DNA of 64,000 bases. It comes from Carettochelys insculpta (taxonomy: Eukaryota; Chordata; Testudines; Carettochelyidae). Below, piece by piece: positions 45,603 through 57,035 of this stretch. The notes beneath the pieces are model-generated. The model worked only from the letters and a program-made list of their open reading frames with translations, was not told the origin of the DNA and ran no database searches. The stretch spans positions 9,746,001 to 9,810,000 of the forward strand of contig NC_134138.1 in the NCBI RefSeq assembly GCF_033958435.1, given 5' to 3'. Each line of letters starts with the position of its first letter. Position 1 is the stretch's first letter. Made by a program: the position numbers and the translations under genes.

Positions 45603-46109
45603 TTGTGGCAGCAATTAGAGGTTTGTCACCTCCTGTCCTCCTCTCCCGCTACCTTTCCCAGACAAACACGTGCCTGTTTCATCCACAGCTATCTTGACCT
45701 ACTGCATATGTCCCCAGCCACAAGGTGTTTAATGCTCAGAAAATTGATGGGCCAGGGAGGCACTGTGTTGTGAGTTGCTAATGCTCTGGTTATGTTCAGA
45801 GTGACAGGGTCTCTCTTTGAAATGGGTGTTGCAGCACCTGAGAAAAGGAAGGGATTGTGGAGAGGGGAACTTAAAGACCCCACTCTGACGTGCAACTTCT
45901 TTGGTTAACAAGATGCCGCAAGATCCAAAGCAGGTTCAGTCAGCTCATTGGGGTAAACAATTTGTTATCGGTCTTTGCGCTATTATGAATAGAGAAGCTT
46001 TGAGGGTTCCTCTTCATCAAGGCTATCAACTCCTGTGGGACAAGAGCAAAGAGGAAGTTCTGAAATGAAATAACACATTTCTAGACGAGGAGTGAAAAGA
46101 ATTTTTAGA
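45603..46109. other. Unannotated stretch
   Basis: No gene or repeat recognised. Confidence 0.4.
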
Positions 46110-46160
46110 ACATATAGGGTTAACCTGTGGAACTAATTTCCACAGGATGTTGTTGGAAAA
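46110..46160 (+). mobile_element. Short CR1 LINE relic
   Basis: GGGTTAACCTGTGGAACTAA followed by CACAGGATGTTGTTGG matches the CR1 VNLWNSLP-equivalent region. Only about 50 bp are left. Confidence 0.4.
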
Positions 46161-46296
46161 CTACTGAGAATGCTTTCTGCTCCTGTAGTGCTTTTTGTTC
46201 AGAGGTGTAAGGACATGCTAGGAGCTTTGACTCTTCCAACACTCCTGAGAGATTGGAAAACCATATTTCACTATTCATGTGATGGTGAAGCCAAGA

Positions 46297-46396
46297 TGCA
46301 GAATGGTTAAGTGTCTGGCTACAGCACCATACCAGCATCATCAGAAACAGCTCAAGAGACCTGAATGGGACTAGACACCTAGGCAAATAAAAACAT
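46297..46396 (+). repeat. 100-bp segment with an inverted near-identical copy at 48677
   Basis: From TGCAGAATGGTTAAGTGTCT to CAAATAAAAACAT. The reverse complement at 48677-48776 differs at about three positions. It does not look like a known repeat, and the surrounding sequence is not shared. Confidence 0.85.
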
Positions 46397-46399
46397 CTG

Positions 46400-47359
46400 C
46401 ATTTTATATCAAACTTGCTGCTGAAGGGAACAGTGTCAGGCTGTTAGATGGTCAAAATCAGGCACATCCTGCTCTGTTGATCTGTAGCCCTGTTGGCAGT
46501 GTGTTATCTGTATTTGAAAAGAGAACCATTTTGTCTGGAAATTCAGGTTATACAATTTGCTTCTGTTCCCTGAATCAATGAGGTCTTGCTCTCTAAATCA
46601 AGATTCTGGCAAAAATGCTGTCATTATTAAAATATTCTGCAATAATCACTAAAAATTTGAAAAGTTACTGCTTCATGTATTCCTGCCAGTCAACCCATTT
46701 GCTCGGATATTCATGGAAAGCAAATACAGCAAGAATGCAGCCCCAGCCAGCCCTTAAAAAATTCCAAGTTTATTTGTGGAAACCTTTTTGCTATATTCAC
46801 CCAGAAATTTTGTCTCCAACTTGCTGCCCATCAGTGGGTTGTTTTCGTATGTGTTTTGTGTTTTCTTCAAAGCTCATTTAAGACTATATGACAAAAAGGG
46901 GACTTTGTTACGCTGTTTAAACTGCCATTTAAAGTAAAGTTGTAATCAGAAAAGTGACTCGACAAATGACATTGTATCATAGGGTACAATATTCTTTCAA
47001 TGTCGTCCCTATGTGCTTAGGTTACTATACACAGAAAAAACCCTAATTTTTATTTTTTCCCTAGATAACAGTGCTGCAAATTCCACCTGGTATCTAGAGA
47101 GCTGGTTGCTCTTTCTGTCTTACATTGTCAGCAGTGGTAAAGTTTTGGCAGTCAGAACTGAGCTTGAGAGTTCTTTCGATGAAGTGTGAGGCAGAACAAA
47201 CTCCCACCTCCTTGTTCCCGTTAGTGCCATCGGCTTTTGCCGTGGTAACAGGAGAGAGATCCTGTTTTGGTCAGGAAAGGAAATGGCACTGACTCAGCAA
47301 CATGCAGGGAGCAGATGCATTTAGTGACATGGATTTGCTTTTACATAGGCCTTCTTGTG
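46400..47359. other. Unannotated stretch
   Basis: No gene or repeat recognised. Confidence 0.4.
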
Positions 47360-47560
47360 CTACTGTAACCCACACATCTATGTGTGTCCCATGTAGTGAT
47401 ACCTAGACCACTTCACAGAGAAAGAATAAGTGTCCTCTACAGCCTGAGCTGAGAACCAGCTGGCCTTTTGCTCCAGCTGTAGACACCTGCACTAAGCTCT
47501 ATAGGACTTAGGTTTGAGTCTGCCTGTGGGCAGTTACACTACTTGTTGCCCCAGCAGAGT
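47360..47560 (+). mobile_element. tRNA-derived SINE, plus strand
   Basis: Box A-like TTGCTCCAGCTGTAGAC and box B-like TAGGTTTGAGTCTGCC lie in the same order as the minus-strand copy at 34855-35060 and the plus-strand copy at 55250-55440. About 100 bp of shared sequence precedes the tRNA-like part (GTAACCCACACATC, CTAGACCACTTCACAGAG, TCTACAGCCTGAGCTGAG), which is unusual for a 5' tRNA head. Confidence 0.65.
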
Positions 47561-48630
47561 TACCCTAACCATTGGGGTTGGATGCACTGTTGCTGCTCAA
47601 ATAGCTGTGTGTTTTGTGAAAACAGGTGAATTCCATATGTTCTTAGTTTTTTTCTTTTCATATTAGAGCACTGGCAAACTTCGTATAGTGCATTGGCCAG
47701 AAAACGGGAATCAGCTTATGTTGCTTGTCTAATTTTGCAGCCAATATATCTTGTGCTCAGCAAGTTAAACATCGCTTACACCAAACTTAATGGTAGCTGT
47801 TTAAAATGGAACTGTGGTACACAGACACTGAAAAATAACAAGATATACTTCAATCTGGAATATGATGCTGAGTGCCTCTTCTTTTTGTCCCTGCCCCCTA
47901 CATCTTAGAAATGAGTTGGCTTACGTGTTACAACTGCATTACAAAAAAACTTTTCTTTCTTTTTTTTATTTTTTCTTAAGTGTAGAGTATATTAGAGTTG
48001 TTCTGTCTGAAGAATAGAGAAAGATCGAGTTGTTCCTGTGCACCTTTGAGAGAATGCTAGAGAATCTCATTACAGCCATCTTCCTCTTTTCATGCAAAAT
48101 GTGATTCCATAAATGCAAGCAGTTAATGAAATAGGAAGAGCAGAGCTAGAAAGTGTTTCTCCTCCTCCTTCCTGTTCCCTTTGGTTCGACGTCTCTCTTG
48201 TGACCAAAGATGAGAGCGAGCCGGGGAGAGAGTCTGATTGCTTGTACAGCTCAGATGGGGAGGCTTACAGAGGCTAAATTGTTCTGTGATCTTGAATGGA
48301 ACCCAACTGTCAGCATCTGGAAGTGCCTTCTTGAGAATCCGCAGTACATGGTTAACCTGCTAGTACTCGAACCATTAAGCCCAAACTGCTCAAGATTAAG
48401 TCGTCTGTAGCAGCTGTGAACTATTCCAAGTTATTTGAAGTTTTTTGATTAATCCACTTTCCGATTGGTGCTGTTTCATTCTTCTGTGATGCCTCTTTAT
48501 GAGACACTCTGCATGACGCCATACAGGTTCAGCACGGCAGTGCAGTTAGGGGACTAATAATTGGTGACTAAATAAATTAGGGATAATTGCTACATGCAGC
48601 CCTATTGGCTGGAAACCTCAGGCTTACCTC
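47561..48630. other. Unannotated stretch
   Basis: No gene or repeat recognised. Confidence 0.4.
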
Positions 48631-48631
48631 A

Positions 48632-48636
<5 letters not shown>

Positions 48637-48673
<37 letters not shown>

Positions 48674-48798
48674 CGAATGTTTTTATTCGCCTAGTTGTCT
48701 AGTCCCATTCAGGTCCCTTGAGCTGTTTCTGATGATGCTGGTATGGTGCTGTAGCCAGACACTTAACCATTCTGCACATATATATACACACACACACA
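48637..48798. repeat. (TG)n / 100-bp insert / (CA)n hairpin arrangement
   Basis: (TG)n at 48637-48665 runs into TATATATG at about 48672. The 100-bp segment (48677-48776, reverse complement of 46297-46396) follows, then CATATATATA and (CA)n to 48798. The two microsatellite flanks are themselves reverse complements, so the insert sits at the apex of an inverted repeat. Confidence 0.85.
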
Positions 48799-50035
48799 TT
48801 GTCTTTCATCTGCTGTGTGTGAAAGGGGGACCTTGGATAAGATTAAAGGAAAAGTGACTCCTCTCCTGCTGATGTATTTTGGATCTGGGAGGGTGCTCTG
48901 CATTTGCCTTGATCTGCTCCAATGCAGGGAACCTCCATAAGCACTAACACATTTGCTTTCTGACTTCTCTCTTTTGTCCTCAGATCTGTAATTGACATAT
49001 AATGGTTCTCAAATATATCTGCTTTCCTGCCTGCAATGTAGCTAGTGGAAGCTCCATCCTTGCCACACAGAAAATTCGTCTTGACAATGTGATGGAGAAT
49101 AAACCAATGGTACAATCCTCCACTGGCCCCCTGGTGGATAGATTTGATGCTCCAATTAGATCTTTTCCAGCTTTGGCTTCTAAGCTATTGTATAGACTGT
49201 CCTGTTAAAGATCTTTCCATTCTTTCTCTTCTGCTGCAGCCTGTTCACTTGAATTCAATAAAATCCTTTGTCTGTGGCAGAAACAAAATATAAATTAGAT
49301 TTACTTTTAACTGAGGTTTCTAACCTTAATTATGGCAGGTTGTTGGTTTTGCAGATTTTACTGCAGTACAGAGCAGTATTTTCACCTTGTTGAAAGGCAT
49401 AAAAGTGAAACCCAACACATTCTGTTCTAGTTGGTTAATAGGAAGAAATAGCAATTTAAAGTATGAATAATGTAGAAGGGATGCAGGTGTTTCTGGGAGA
49501 CAGTGAATCAGTTCTGCTCATTGAAACAGACTGAAAGTTCACCCAGTCAGGAGCCACTCTTTGTTGTGAATAAACTGTGAGAAGTGCATTGGGAAATAAT
49601 TCATAACACTGACCTTTGGGCCCTTGATGGCCAATGCATACGCTATAAGACTGTGAAATGGGACTAATTGCTAAGAAAAAAGAAAGAGGACATTTGTAGA
49701 GCATCTTCCTTTCCAAAGTAGGTTTGGGGTAATATGAGTGTAAGAGAGTAGCACTTGGCTTGTTACATATGCGGTAAATACTTGGCCCAGTGCTGAAATG
49801 CAGCTGTGTCAGGGATGGGTTATAGTATCTATTTAACTGCCTACAAAAACACTAACCATTTCACATAGAAAACTTCCCAGAATGGGAATTTTAGGGAGGT
49901 TGAATGGTTCTGTCCAAGGGGGAACTTGGCCAGGAAATGACAGCTTGTGCCCTTTCTATGGAGGAGGAAAAAAATGTACTATGGGATCCTTTAATGCTTC
50001 CCAACTGAAAGTCCCATGGGGCAAGTAGCAATTTA
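48799..50035. other. Unannotated stretch
   Basis: No gene or repeat recognised. Confidence 0.4.
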
Positions 50036-50400
50036 TATGCTATGAAGGGACATGATACCAGCTTTCAAGTACCTAAAAGGTTGTTACAATGAGGAGGGAG
50101 AAAAAATATTCTCCTTAGTCTCTGATGATGGGACAAGAAGCAATGGGTTTAAATTGCAGCAAGGAAGGTTTAGATTGGACATTAGGAAATTTCCTAAATG
50201 TCTGGGTAGTAAGGCACTGCAATAAATTGCCTCGGGTGGTTGTAGAATCTCCATCATTGGAGATATTTAAGAACAGGTTAAACAAACATCTATATGGGAT
50301 GATATAGATGGTGTTTGGTCTTGCCCTGAAGGGCAGGGAAATGGACTTGATTACCTCTTGAGGTTCCTTCCAGTTCTAGTGTTCTATGATTCTATATGAT
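50036..50400 (+). pseudogene. CR1 LINE 3' end
   Basis: Frames give FKYLKGCYNEEGEKIFSLVS, RSNGFKLQQGRFRLDI-like sequence, NKLPRVVVESPSLEIFKNRL and then the 3' UTR. The terminus is CCTTCCAGTTCTAGTGTTC with ATTCTATGATTCTATATGATT. Only the last approximately 90 codons remain, with frameshifts. Confidence 0.8.
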
Positions 50401-50567
50401 TCTCTCCATTGAATTTCTAGCTACTGTGTGTTGTATGTTTTCTTTTGGACAGCAAGTCCTGATCAATCTGTTGGTGTGTTTTGTCACCGTGGCATGTTCC
50501 TGAAGCCTTTCTAGGTTTTCAGCAAGAGTGGATCGAGTACCTAGCTGTAGCTGAGCATGATTTTCAG

Positions 50568-50735
50568 GCGAGGGATAGCCCAGTGGTTTGAGCATTGGCC
50601 ATGTAAATGCCGTGTTGTGAGCTTGATCCTTGGAGAGGCCATTTAGGCATGTGGGGCAAATAGATTTTAAAAAAATCTGTCAGGGATGACCTCTCAAGGT
50701 CTCTTCCAGTTCTGTGAGATATGTATGTCTCCATA
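50568..50735 (+). mobile_element. Tortoise-type tRNA SINE with CR1-like tail
   Basis: GGGATAGCCCAGTGGTTTGA (box A at about 50575-50586), then GCATTGGCCATGTAAATGC and TGAGCTTGATCCTTGGAG (box B at about 50619-50630), then GGCCATTTAGGCATGTGGGG. The tail GATGACCTCTCAAGGTCTCT plus TCCAGTTCTGTGAG copies the CR1 3' end. In this SINE group the tail allows mobilisation by CR1 enzymes. This family is characteristic of cryptodiran turtles and is the best taxonomic pointer in the window. Confidence 0.8.
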
Positions 50736-51191
50736 TATTTAGATAATGGTGGCAGTTTGAGAACCTAATAATTTGACCCTCGCCTACCACCTGCTCTGGA
50801 TTGGGAGCACGCGTGTTCCTAATGTCCAAGATCTTGTGAAGAATCTGCTGTTGGAGGAGTGTTCCTTTTTTCTTTTGTTCTCTTCCCAGGCATGTCATGG
50901 GGTAATACACAGAATTATTTATGAATGAAACATCTTCCTGAATATAAATTACAGTGAATTTTTATTGCCTTTGAACTTTAACTATCCCTCTCTCACATTG
51001 TGCTAGGTCACAAGAACTGAGTGTAACAAGCAAGTGGAATGGGAAAGGCTCATGCATGAGTTGAAATTTGATCTAATCAGTGTTACTGAAGCTTGGTTGG
51101 GATGATTTCTGTACTTGCATAGGTCAAAGTAGGTTGCTGTACATTAAAGTGCGACCATGGCACTCCCCCCACCCACTAACCCCCAAACATA
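50736..51191. other. Unannotated stretch
   Basis: No gene or repeat recognised. Confidence 0.4.
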
Positions 51192-51425
51192 GGGTATGTC
51201 CTCAAAACAGGTATGATCGACCCTGGTGTGATTGATCTTTCAGAGTTTGACTTAGCATGCCTACTAAATCAAACATACGGGGTGCCTGCATCGGTCCTAG
51301 TACTCCTACCCCTCATTAGGAATAAGGAGAGTCTCTGAGAGAGTTTTTCCCATCAACCTCCTGCTGTGTGGATGGTGGCAAAGATCAATTTTAAATAAGT
51401 TGACTCCTACCTAATTCTCACAGCT
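51192..51425. mobile_element. Possible decayed family D MITE
   Basis: GGGTATGTCCTCAAAACAGG, then GATCGACCCTGG and near the right TTAAATAAGTTGACTCC. These recall the left and right arms of the copy at 27764-28054, but the right terminus is not recognisable. Confidence 0.35.
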
Positions 51426-52019
51426 GGTTTTTATATCTAGTATCAATTTTACCTCCTTGCCTCTCCCTAGCCCACATATGTTGGAAGCCTCATACAGGCA
51501 ATATTAAACATTAATTTAGAGTTTCTAAAAAAATATAGATGATTTTCTGACACAATAGATATTTCTCCCAATATGAGGTAACTCTTACCTTCAGCCTCAT
51601 TATGACAGTTAAAGATGAATTGATTTCACCACTGGAAGTTGGTGGTTGCAGAGGGAACAGTGATCATGACTTCATTTGAAATGAGCAAAGAGAAGACAGT
51701 CCCAATGAGTTATTTGTATACTTGATGCTTCAGAAAGGCTGATTTCCCAAAGTGGGAGAAAATTCTGATGAAAGTTAGATGGCAGGAGAAAATATAGAAA
51801 GAAAAATGTGAATGAAAATCACGATCTCTTTCTGGACAGTTTGTCAGTTGGCAAGAAATCCACAAACCCACAATCAAGAAAGAGGACAAATTTAGCTTAA
51901 CAGTCCATCCCTATTCAGTGGCAAAGCAGAGGCAGCAATTATGATGATGATTATTATTATTATATAAAATATCACATGGGAAAAGGGGGAAACAGACAAC
52001 AATTGCTATAAATTAGACG
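51426..52019. other. Unannotated stretch
   Basis: AT-rich with a short (ATT)n near 51950. No gene. Confidence 0.4.
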
Positions 52020-52612
52020 ATACAAAGCACAAAAAGTTCACAAAAGGGCAACAAAATGGTTAAGGGTATGGAATGTCTGCCATATGGGGAGAGATTATTA
52101 AGACTGTGACTTTTTAGCTTGGGAAAAAAGAGGATTAAGGGGGGATATGATAGAGGTATATAAAATCATGACTGGTGTGGAGAAAATAATTAAAGAATTG
52201 TTATTTACTCCTTCTCACAACGCAAGAACTAGGGGTCACCAAATTAAATTAAGAGGCAGCAGGTTGAAAACAAATAATAGGAAATATTTTTTCACAAAAT
52301 GCACAGTTAACCTGTGGAACTCCTTGCCGTAGAATGTTGTGAAGACCAAGACTATAGCAGAGTTTAAAAAAGAACTAGATAAATTCATGGGGGATAGGTC
52401 CATCAATGGCTGTTGGCCGGGATGGGCATGGACGGTGTCCCCAGCCTCTGTTTGCAAGACGCTAGAAATGGGTGACAAGGAATTGATCACTTGATGATTA
52501 CCTGTTCTGTTCATTCCCTCTGGGGCACCTGGCATTGGCTGCTATTGGAAGACAGGATGCTTAGCTTGATGGACCTATGGTCTGACCCAGTATGGCTGTT
52601 CTTATGGTCTTC
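52020..52612 (+). pseudogene. CR1 LINE 3' end, second subfamily
   Basis: RGDMIEVYKIMTGVEKIIKE and RGHQIKLRGSRLKTNNRKYF lead to VNLWNSLP at about 52305-52332. A 3' UTR with GGGATGGGCATGGACGG and GGACCTATGGTCTGACCCAG, then TATGGCTGTTCTTATGG, follows. The 3' end differs from the ATTCTATGA type, so this is another CR1 subfamily. The frame stops at TAG after LP and endonuclease/RT are missing. Confidence 0.8.
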
Positions 52613-52619
52613 TTAAAAC

Positions 52620-54030
52620 ATTGATAAGGGCCACTAAAGACATTAGGGGAAAAAAAAACCATGATCGGCTGGGGTAAGGATAATAAAAAGGGATTTTTAA
52701 CTGACATATGAGCAAAATAAACCCTAGAAATGGCATAGAGCAATTAGTAATTGGAGATGGTCAAGTTGTTCATAATGAATCGGTAAAGGAAAAAGTAGTA
52801 AAAAATACTTCTGTTGCACATTTGGAAAGAAGTGGGATATCGTATTTATATTACAAGGGGATAATAAAGTGTTTTTCAGTCCATTATTGTTCAAAGAGAA
52901 TTGGAAATAAAATATGTTACTGACAAATATTTTAACTCAGTAGCCCTGGATTTCTTGTACAAAGGGGTCGTAAAAGAGTTGGCTGAAGCAATTTACTGAT
53001 GTAAATTTTTAATCTTGGAATATCAAGGAAAATTGCAGAAGACCAAAAGAATGCAAATGTTGTATCAATATTCAGAAAGGATAAATAAGATTCTGCAGGT
53101 TTGATACTAAGCCTGATACTATTCAACATTTTCATCAATGATCAAGAAGTAAATCACCATAGGTAAACTTTGTGGATGGCACAAAGATTGGCTGTGTGGT
53201 CATATATAATGATAAGAGCAGAGCAGTCATACAGATGATATAGTTCAATGGTCAAACAAAATGCATTTCAATATAGGCAAATGCAGAGTTTTTTTTTTTA
53301 TATATAGGCATGAGGAATGTGGGCCACACCTTCAGAGTGTGTGGAAAGCTGGACTCTAAAGAGGCTTTAGGAATCATAGAGAACAAGCAGCTCAACATGA
53401 GGTCCTAGTGCAATGCTGTGGCAGAAAGTGCAGCTGGGATCCTGGGCTGTATAAATGGGAGCAGTGAGTTGAAGGAGGAAGGTGATTTTTCATGTATATA
53501 TGGCATTTATGAGACTGAAACTGAAATACTTCACTCAGTTCTGGTTTCCACATCTTAAAAAGGCGATTAAAAAATTGGAGTGGATTCAAAACTGAGCCAC
53601 AAAATGGAGGGTTGGGAAGAACACCTTAAAGGTATAATATTAACCTCTTTAGCTTATCAAAACAAGACAGAGAGGTGATTTCATTACCGTGTGTATAACT
53701 TTGTGGAAAGAAAATATTTGGCACTGAAATGTTCTTAAATCTAGAGGGGAAAAAAGCCCTAATAAAAACCAGTGACTGGAAGCTGAAACCAGTTAAATTC
53801 ACATAGGGTACATATTTTTAACAACGAAGGTGATAAACCATTGGAGCAAACTACCAAGGATAATGGTGGATTGTTCCACTGTCGAGACTGAGACTAGATG
53901 CCTTTCTGGGTGCTTTTGTGAAACACACATTACACTATTGAGTTCAATATAAGAGTCCCTGGGTAAAGTTTAATTCCTGTGATATACAGATCAGATTAAA
54001 TGATCTTTCCAACCCCTCCTGCACTTAAAA
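52620..54030 (+). pseudogene. Old, heavily decayed CR1-like LINE
   Basis: Scattered RT pieces in order: [10 protein letters not shown] near 53112, KFVDGTKIG near 53168 (FADD-type active site with Gly in place of the second Asp), NIGKCRV-like near 53270, then GSSELKEEG near 53458 and ETEILHSVLVSTS-like near 53520. The 3' UTR words are CAGATCAGATTAAATGATC and CCAACCCCTCCTGCAC. Many stops and frameshifts; clearly older than the neighbouring copy. Confidence 0.6.
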
Positions 54031-54529
54031 CTCTAGACACGTGTGAAACCAGGGAGCGAAAGCGATTAGTCTGATGCCCATGTCCAATGTCCATGTCCAA
54101 AGGGGAATGAAGTGCAAACCCAAACCAGCAGCATATCGGTAGAATAAGAAGTCAATTACATTTTAAAAATCGCGTCCCTTGTAAGAATCTCAAGTAGTGC
54201 TTGTAAATATGGAAAGACTGTTAAAATAATGTAATGGACATGTGTGTTGGCACCCGTGCTCATTCATTCATGACGTGCTCTGCCCTGGACAGGATCAGAA
54301 CTAGTCTGCTGTGTTTCCAAGAGTCTATGCCATTTACAGGCAAACAGTGCTTCTCTTAATAGCTGTGCTTTTAAAGCAGGCAGATCAGTATTCTGTTTAT
54401 TCACACTGCATCTGTGAAGTTCTGCGTGACTGTGGTGTTCAGGATCTCTCTCTCTCAGCAGTCATTCGATAATGAGTAGGATGTGTTCATGTCACATTCA
54501 TGTGTTCATGTCTTTTCAGTTCACCTATT
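54031..54529. other. Unannotated stretch
   Basis: No gene or repeat recognised. Confidence 0.4.
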
Positions 54530-54920
54530 TGCGAGTTGGTTGATGGCTGATCAGCCCCATTCTGGAGTGGCAGGTTTTATCACAGAAGAGGCAGGTGTTA
54601 CCTGTTGGAAGGGCACAGTACAGTTTTTGCTGCTCTTTTCTCCTTCTCTGCCTATCCTTGTCTGCACTGTGGCGGGACCGCTCAAATTGTGCCATCCTCT
54701 CATGGATTACCGCTTTTCACTGGGGATGGTCCTCAGCAAGGTTCTTCCCGATGTCAACACTGATGCTCCATGTTTTCATGTCTGCCTTCTTCATGTCCTT
54801 AAATATCTTCCTCTGGATTCCAGTGCTCCTCTGTCCTTCCTTCAACTCAGAAAACAGAAGAATCTCTTTTGGCAGGCACTGATCAGGTGTCTGGGCCACA
54901 TGACTAGTCCAACGAATAGT
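54530..54920 (-). pseudogene. LINE protein C-terminus with Cys/His motif, minus strand
   Basis: The minus strand gives RWTSHVAQTPDQCLPK, then EILLFSELKEGQRS, QRKIFKDMKKADMKTWSISV and GKNLAEDHP (54717-54910). Near 54550-54605 in another frame comes NTCLFCDKTCHSRMGLISHQ. The order GHV-x-RM, LPK-x-LLF-SELK-x-GKR, RFKD, WENLA-x-D and a final C-x2-C-x(n)-SRIGLISH motif is that of the C-terminal region of an endonuclease/RT LINE. The clade is not fixed. A related plus-strand piece is at 60371-60640. The copy is broken by frameshifts. Confidence 0.65.
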
Positions 54921-55249
54921 GCCAGTGGGGAAATCCTAACTCAGCCCCAGGTTGTAGGAAAGGTTTGCGAACCAGTGGCTGGGTGTCCTGGGCACAACCA
55001 CTGAAACCTTCAAATCCACCAACCTGGGCGGTCCCTCTGAGTGTGATACTCATGTCAAGCTACAAGCCTCTGACATGCATTGCACTTATACAGCCATCCA
55101 AAGGCAGGGATACACCTGGGTGTGTTACAGGAGTACTCTCCCAGCTCCCCAGTCTTGTATCCCTGAGCTGTGCTGTCTCATGTTGCTCATGAGTCCCTTG
55201 GGCAGTGCAAGTTCATTAAGTTGTTCACCACTCCCTCGGTGTAAGGTGG

Positions 55250-55440
55250 ACGTGTGTAACCCACACAGCTTGGTGGGGGTCACTGTCCCATGGAGTGGCA
55301 CTTAGACCATGTACAGAGAGAGAGACTGAGCCTCCTCTCTAGCCTTTCCTGAGCGACAGCTGGCTTTTAGTTCAAGCTGTAGAGGCTCCTGCACTAAGCT
55401 CTAGAGGTCCCAGGTTTGAGTCTGCCTGTGGGTGGTCACA
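55250..55440 (+). mobile_element. tRNA-derived SINE, plus strand
   Basis: Box A-like TTAGTTCAAGCTGTAGAGG and box B-like CCAGGTTTGAGTCTGCC with GCTCCTGCACTAAGCTC between. The preceding shared segment (GTGTAACCCACACAGC, GGCACTTAGACCATG) matches the copy at 47360-47560. Confidence 0.65.
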
Positions 55441-56160
55441 CATGCACTTGCCTTTGGAGTCTGCACTGTGATTCCCCCAAGCACTTCACCCCAAAATACA
55501 GCTTCAGGTGAAATATAAACAAGGTTTACTGACTACAGAAAGATAGATTTTAAGTGATCAGAAGTAGCAGGTGCGGAGATTAGAGTGGGTTCCCTAAGAA
55601 ACAAAAATAAATTCACAGTCTAAATTCCAACTGAAACAGACAAATCAAAAGTTGAATGAAGCTGTTTGTCATTCTAACAGATGGTACAACCATCTTACAG
55701 TTCCTCAGTTCCCAGAGTGGACCTCTTTCCTGCCTGGGACCAAACTCCCTTGTTCAGAGTCTTTTTTTCTTCCACAGGATTTTCCAGGTGTTCTTTTTTA
55801 TTTTCGTCCAGTTGGCTACAAAGACCCTTGCTGTGAATTTGCCCTTGTGGAGTACATGCTTTCTCCCAGAAGTCTCTGGAAGAGTGGACTGGGTGTTGTT
55901 GAGCCATTAACATCTGTCTGGCTAGTGATGGCAGTTGTTTTATTGTAACTGAAGGGCTGGCTGTGGGCATTCCCAACCTCACAGCATATTTCAGTCACAT
56001 CTGCGCTTTGTAACTTCACGTACAACCCAACAGAAGATTAGTGTTCATCAGCTGGACTTCGGGAGTGATTCCTCACAAGACGTACTTTGTACAAACTGCA
56101 GCATAATGACAGGACAGAGGTGAATATAGAGGTTTCAGGGTGCTACTTTGAGGTGCAGTG
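55441..56160 (-). mobile_element. Possible LTR-type repeat, minus strand
   Basis: Non-coding block with AAATATAAACAAGGTTTACT near 55512. On the minus strand this resembles an LTR polyadenylation region and the blocks at 8.46 and 19.43 kb. Ends and duplications not identified. Confidence 0.25.
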
Positions 56161-56739
56161 TGGGAATCTTGGATGAGCTACGGGATTGTCATTAGACCTT
56201 ATGTCCCCTGGTTTGGTTGTGACTTTGGACCTACCAGAGGTGACTGGTGCAGGGATTCCAGAGGGGGCACTGACCACATGCCCCTCCCTGTCCCTTCCCC
56301 AACTCTCCCTGTCCATGCCCCTCCCCCTCCTGCTTCGACCATGCCCCACGCTCTCCCCACCTCATTCGACCTCCCTTCTGCTCCAGCTCTGTCTGCCTCT
56401 TCCTGTGGATGTGCTGATGAATGCAGGGGCATCTTCCCGCCCCCAGAGGCATGCAGGCTGTACCACTCCAGAAGAGAGGCAGGACTGCCCCCCGCACTCA
56501 CTGGAAGTGGCACATTGCTGGCAGTATGTGCTGCGGGGGCTGATGCTGGGTGCGTGGGGGGCTTTGTGTGACCCTGTGCAGCCCCCACACATTGCCTCAG
56601 CAGCTGTAGTGAAAACGCATGTACCCCACCTAATCAAATTGATAAGGATAAGGAGGAGAAGCTTCTTGTGGGTTGGGAGAATCCCTGTAGTCTGTGAATG
56701 TCTCCTTCTGTCACTTTACTTATCACAGTTCCTTGATTT
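56161..56739. other. GC-rich stretch, no supported gene
   Basis: Overlapping long frames on both strands (56158-56743) arise from C-rich composition (TGCCCCTCCCTGTCCC-type). None has a domain or a consistent codon pattern. Confidence 0.4.
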
Positions 56740-57035
56740 GTAAGACCAGAAGGAACGAATGACATTCCGATGCTCTGATTGCTTGCCGAACACAGACCTT
56801 GAAATGTTCACAAGTGGTTCATGCATCAATCCCTTAATTTTGGGGTGAGCTACACTGGATTGTTTAGAATGACATCCAATCTCAGTTTAAAGCTCTCAAG
56901 TGATGAAGTATCCACCCCATCTCTTGGTGAATATTTGCAGTCATTAATTTTCTCCAGTGTTAAAAATGTGAATCTAATTTCCCTTCTGATCTTTGCAGAC
57001 TTCAGCTTCCGGCCAGTGGATATTGTTATCCCTGG
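56740..57035 (-). mobile_element. CR1 LINE fragment, minus strand
   Basis: The plus strand reads GACCAGAAGGAACGAATGAC, AAGTGATGAAGTATCCACCC and TCTTGGTGAATATTTGCAG, the reverse of a CR1 3' region. Decayed coding. Confidence 0.55.

Noticed and set aside
50568..50640. Possible tRNA gene
   Set aside because: Box A and B are present, but the acceptor stem does not pair and a CR1-like tail follows, so it is a SINE.
56158..56743. Overlapping frames of up to 185 codons on both strands
   Set aside because: Composition-driven in GC-rich DNA; the three frames conflict and none has a recognisable motif.
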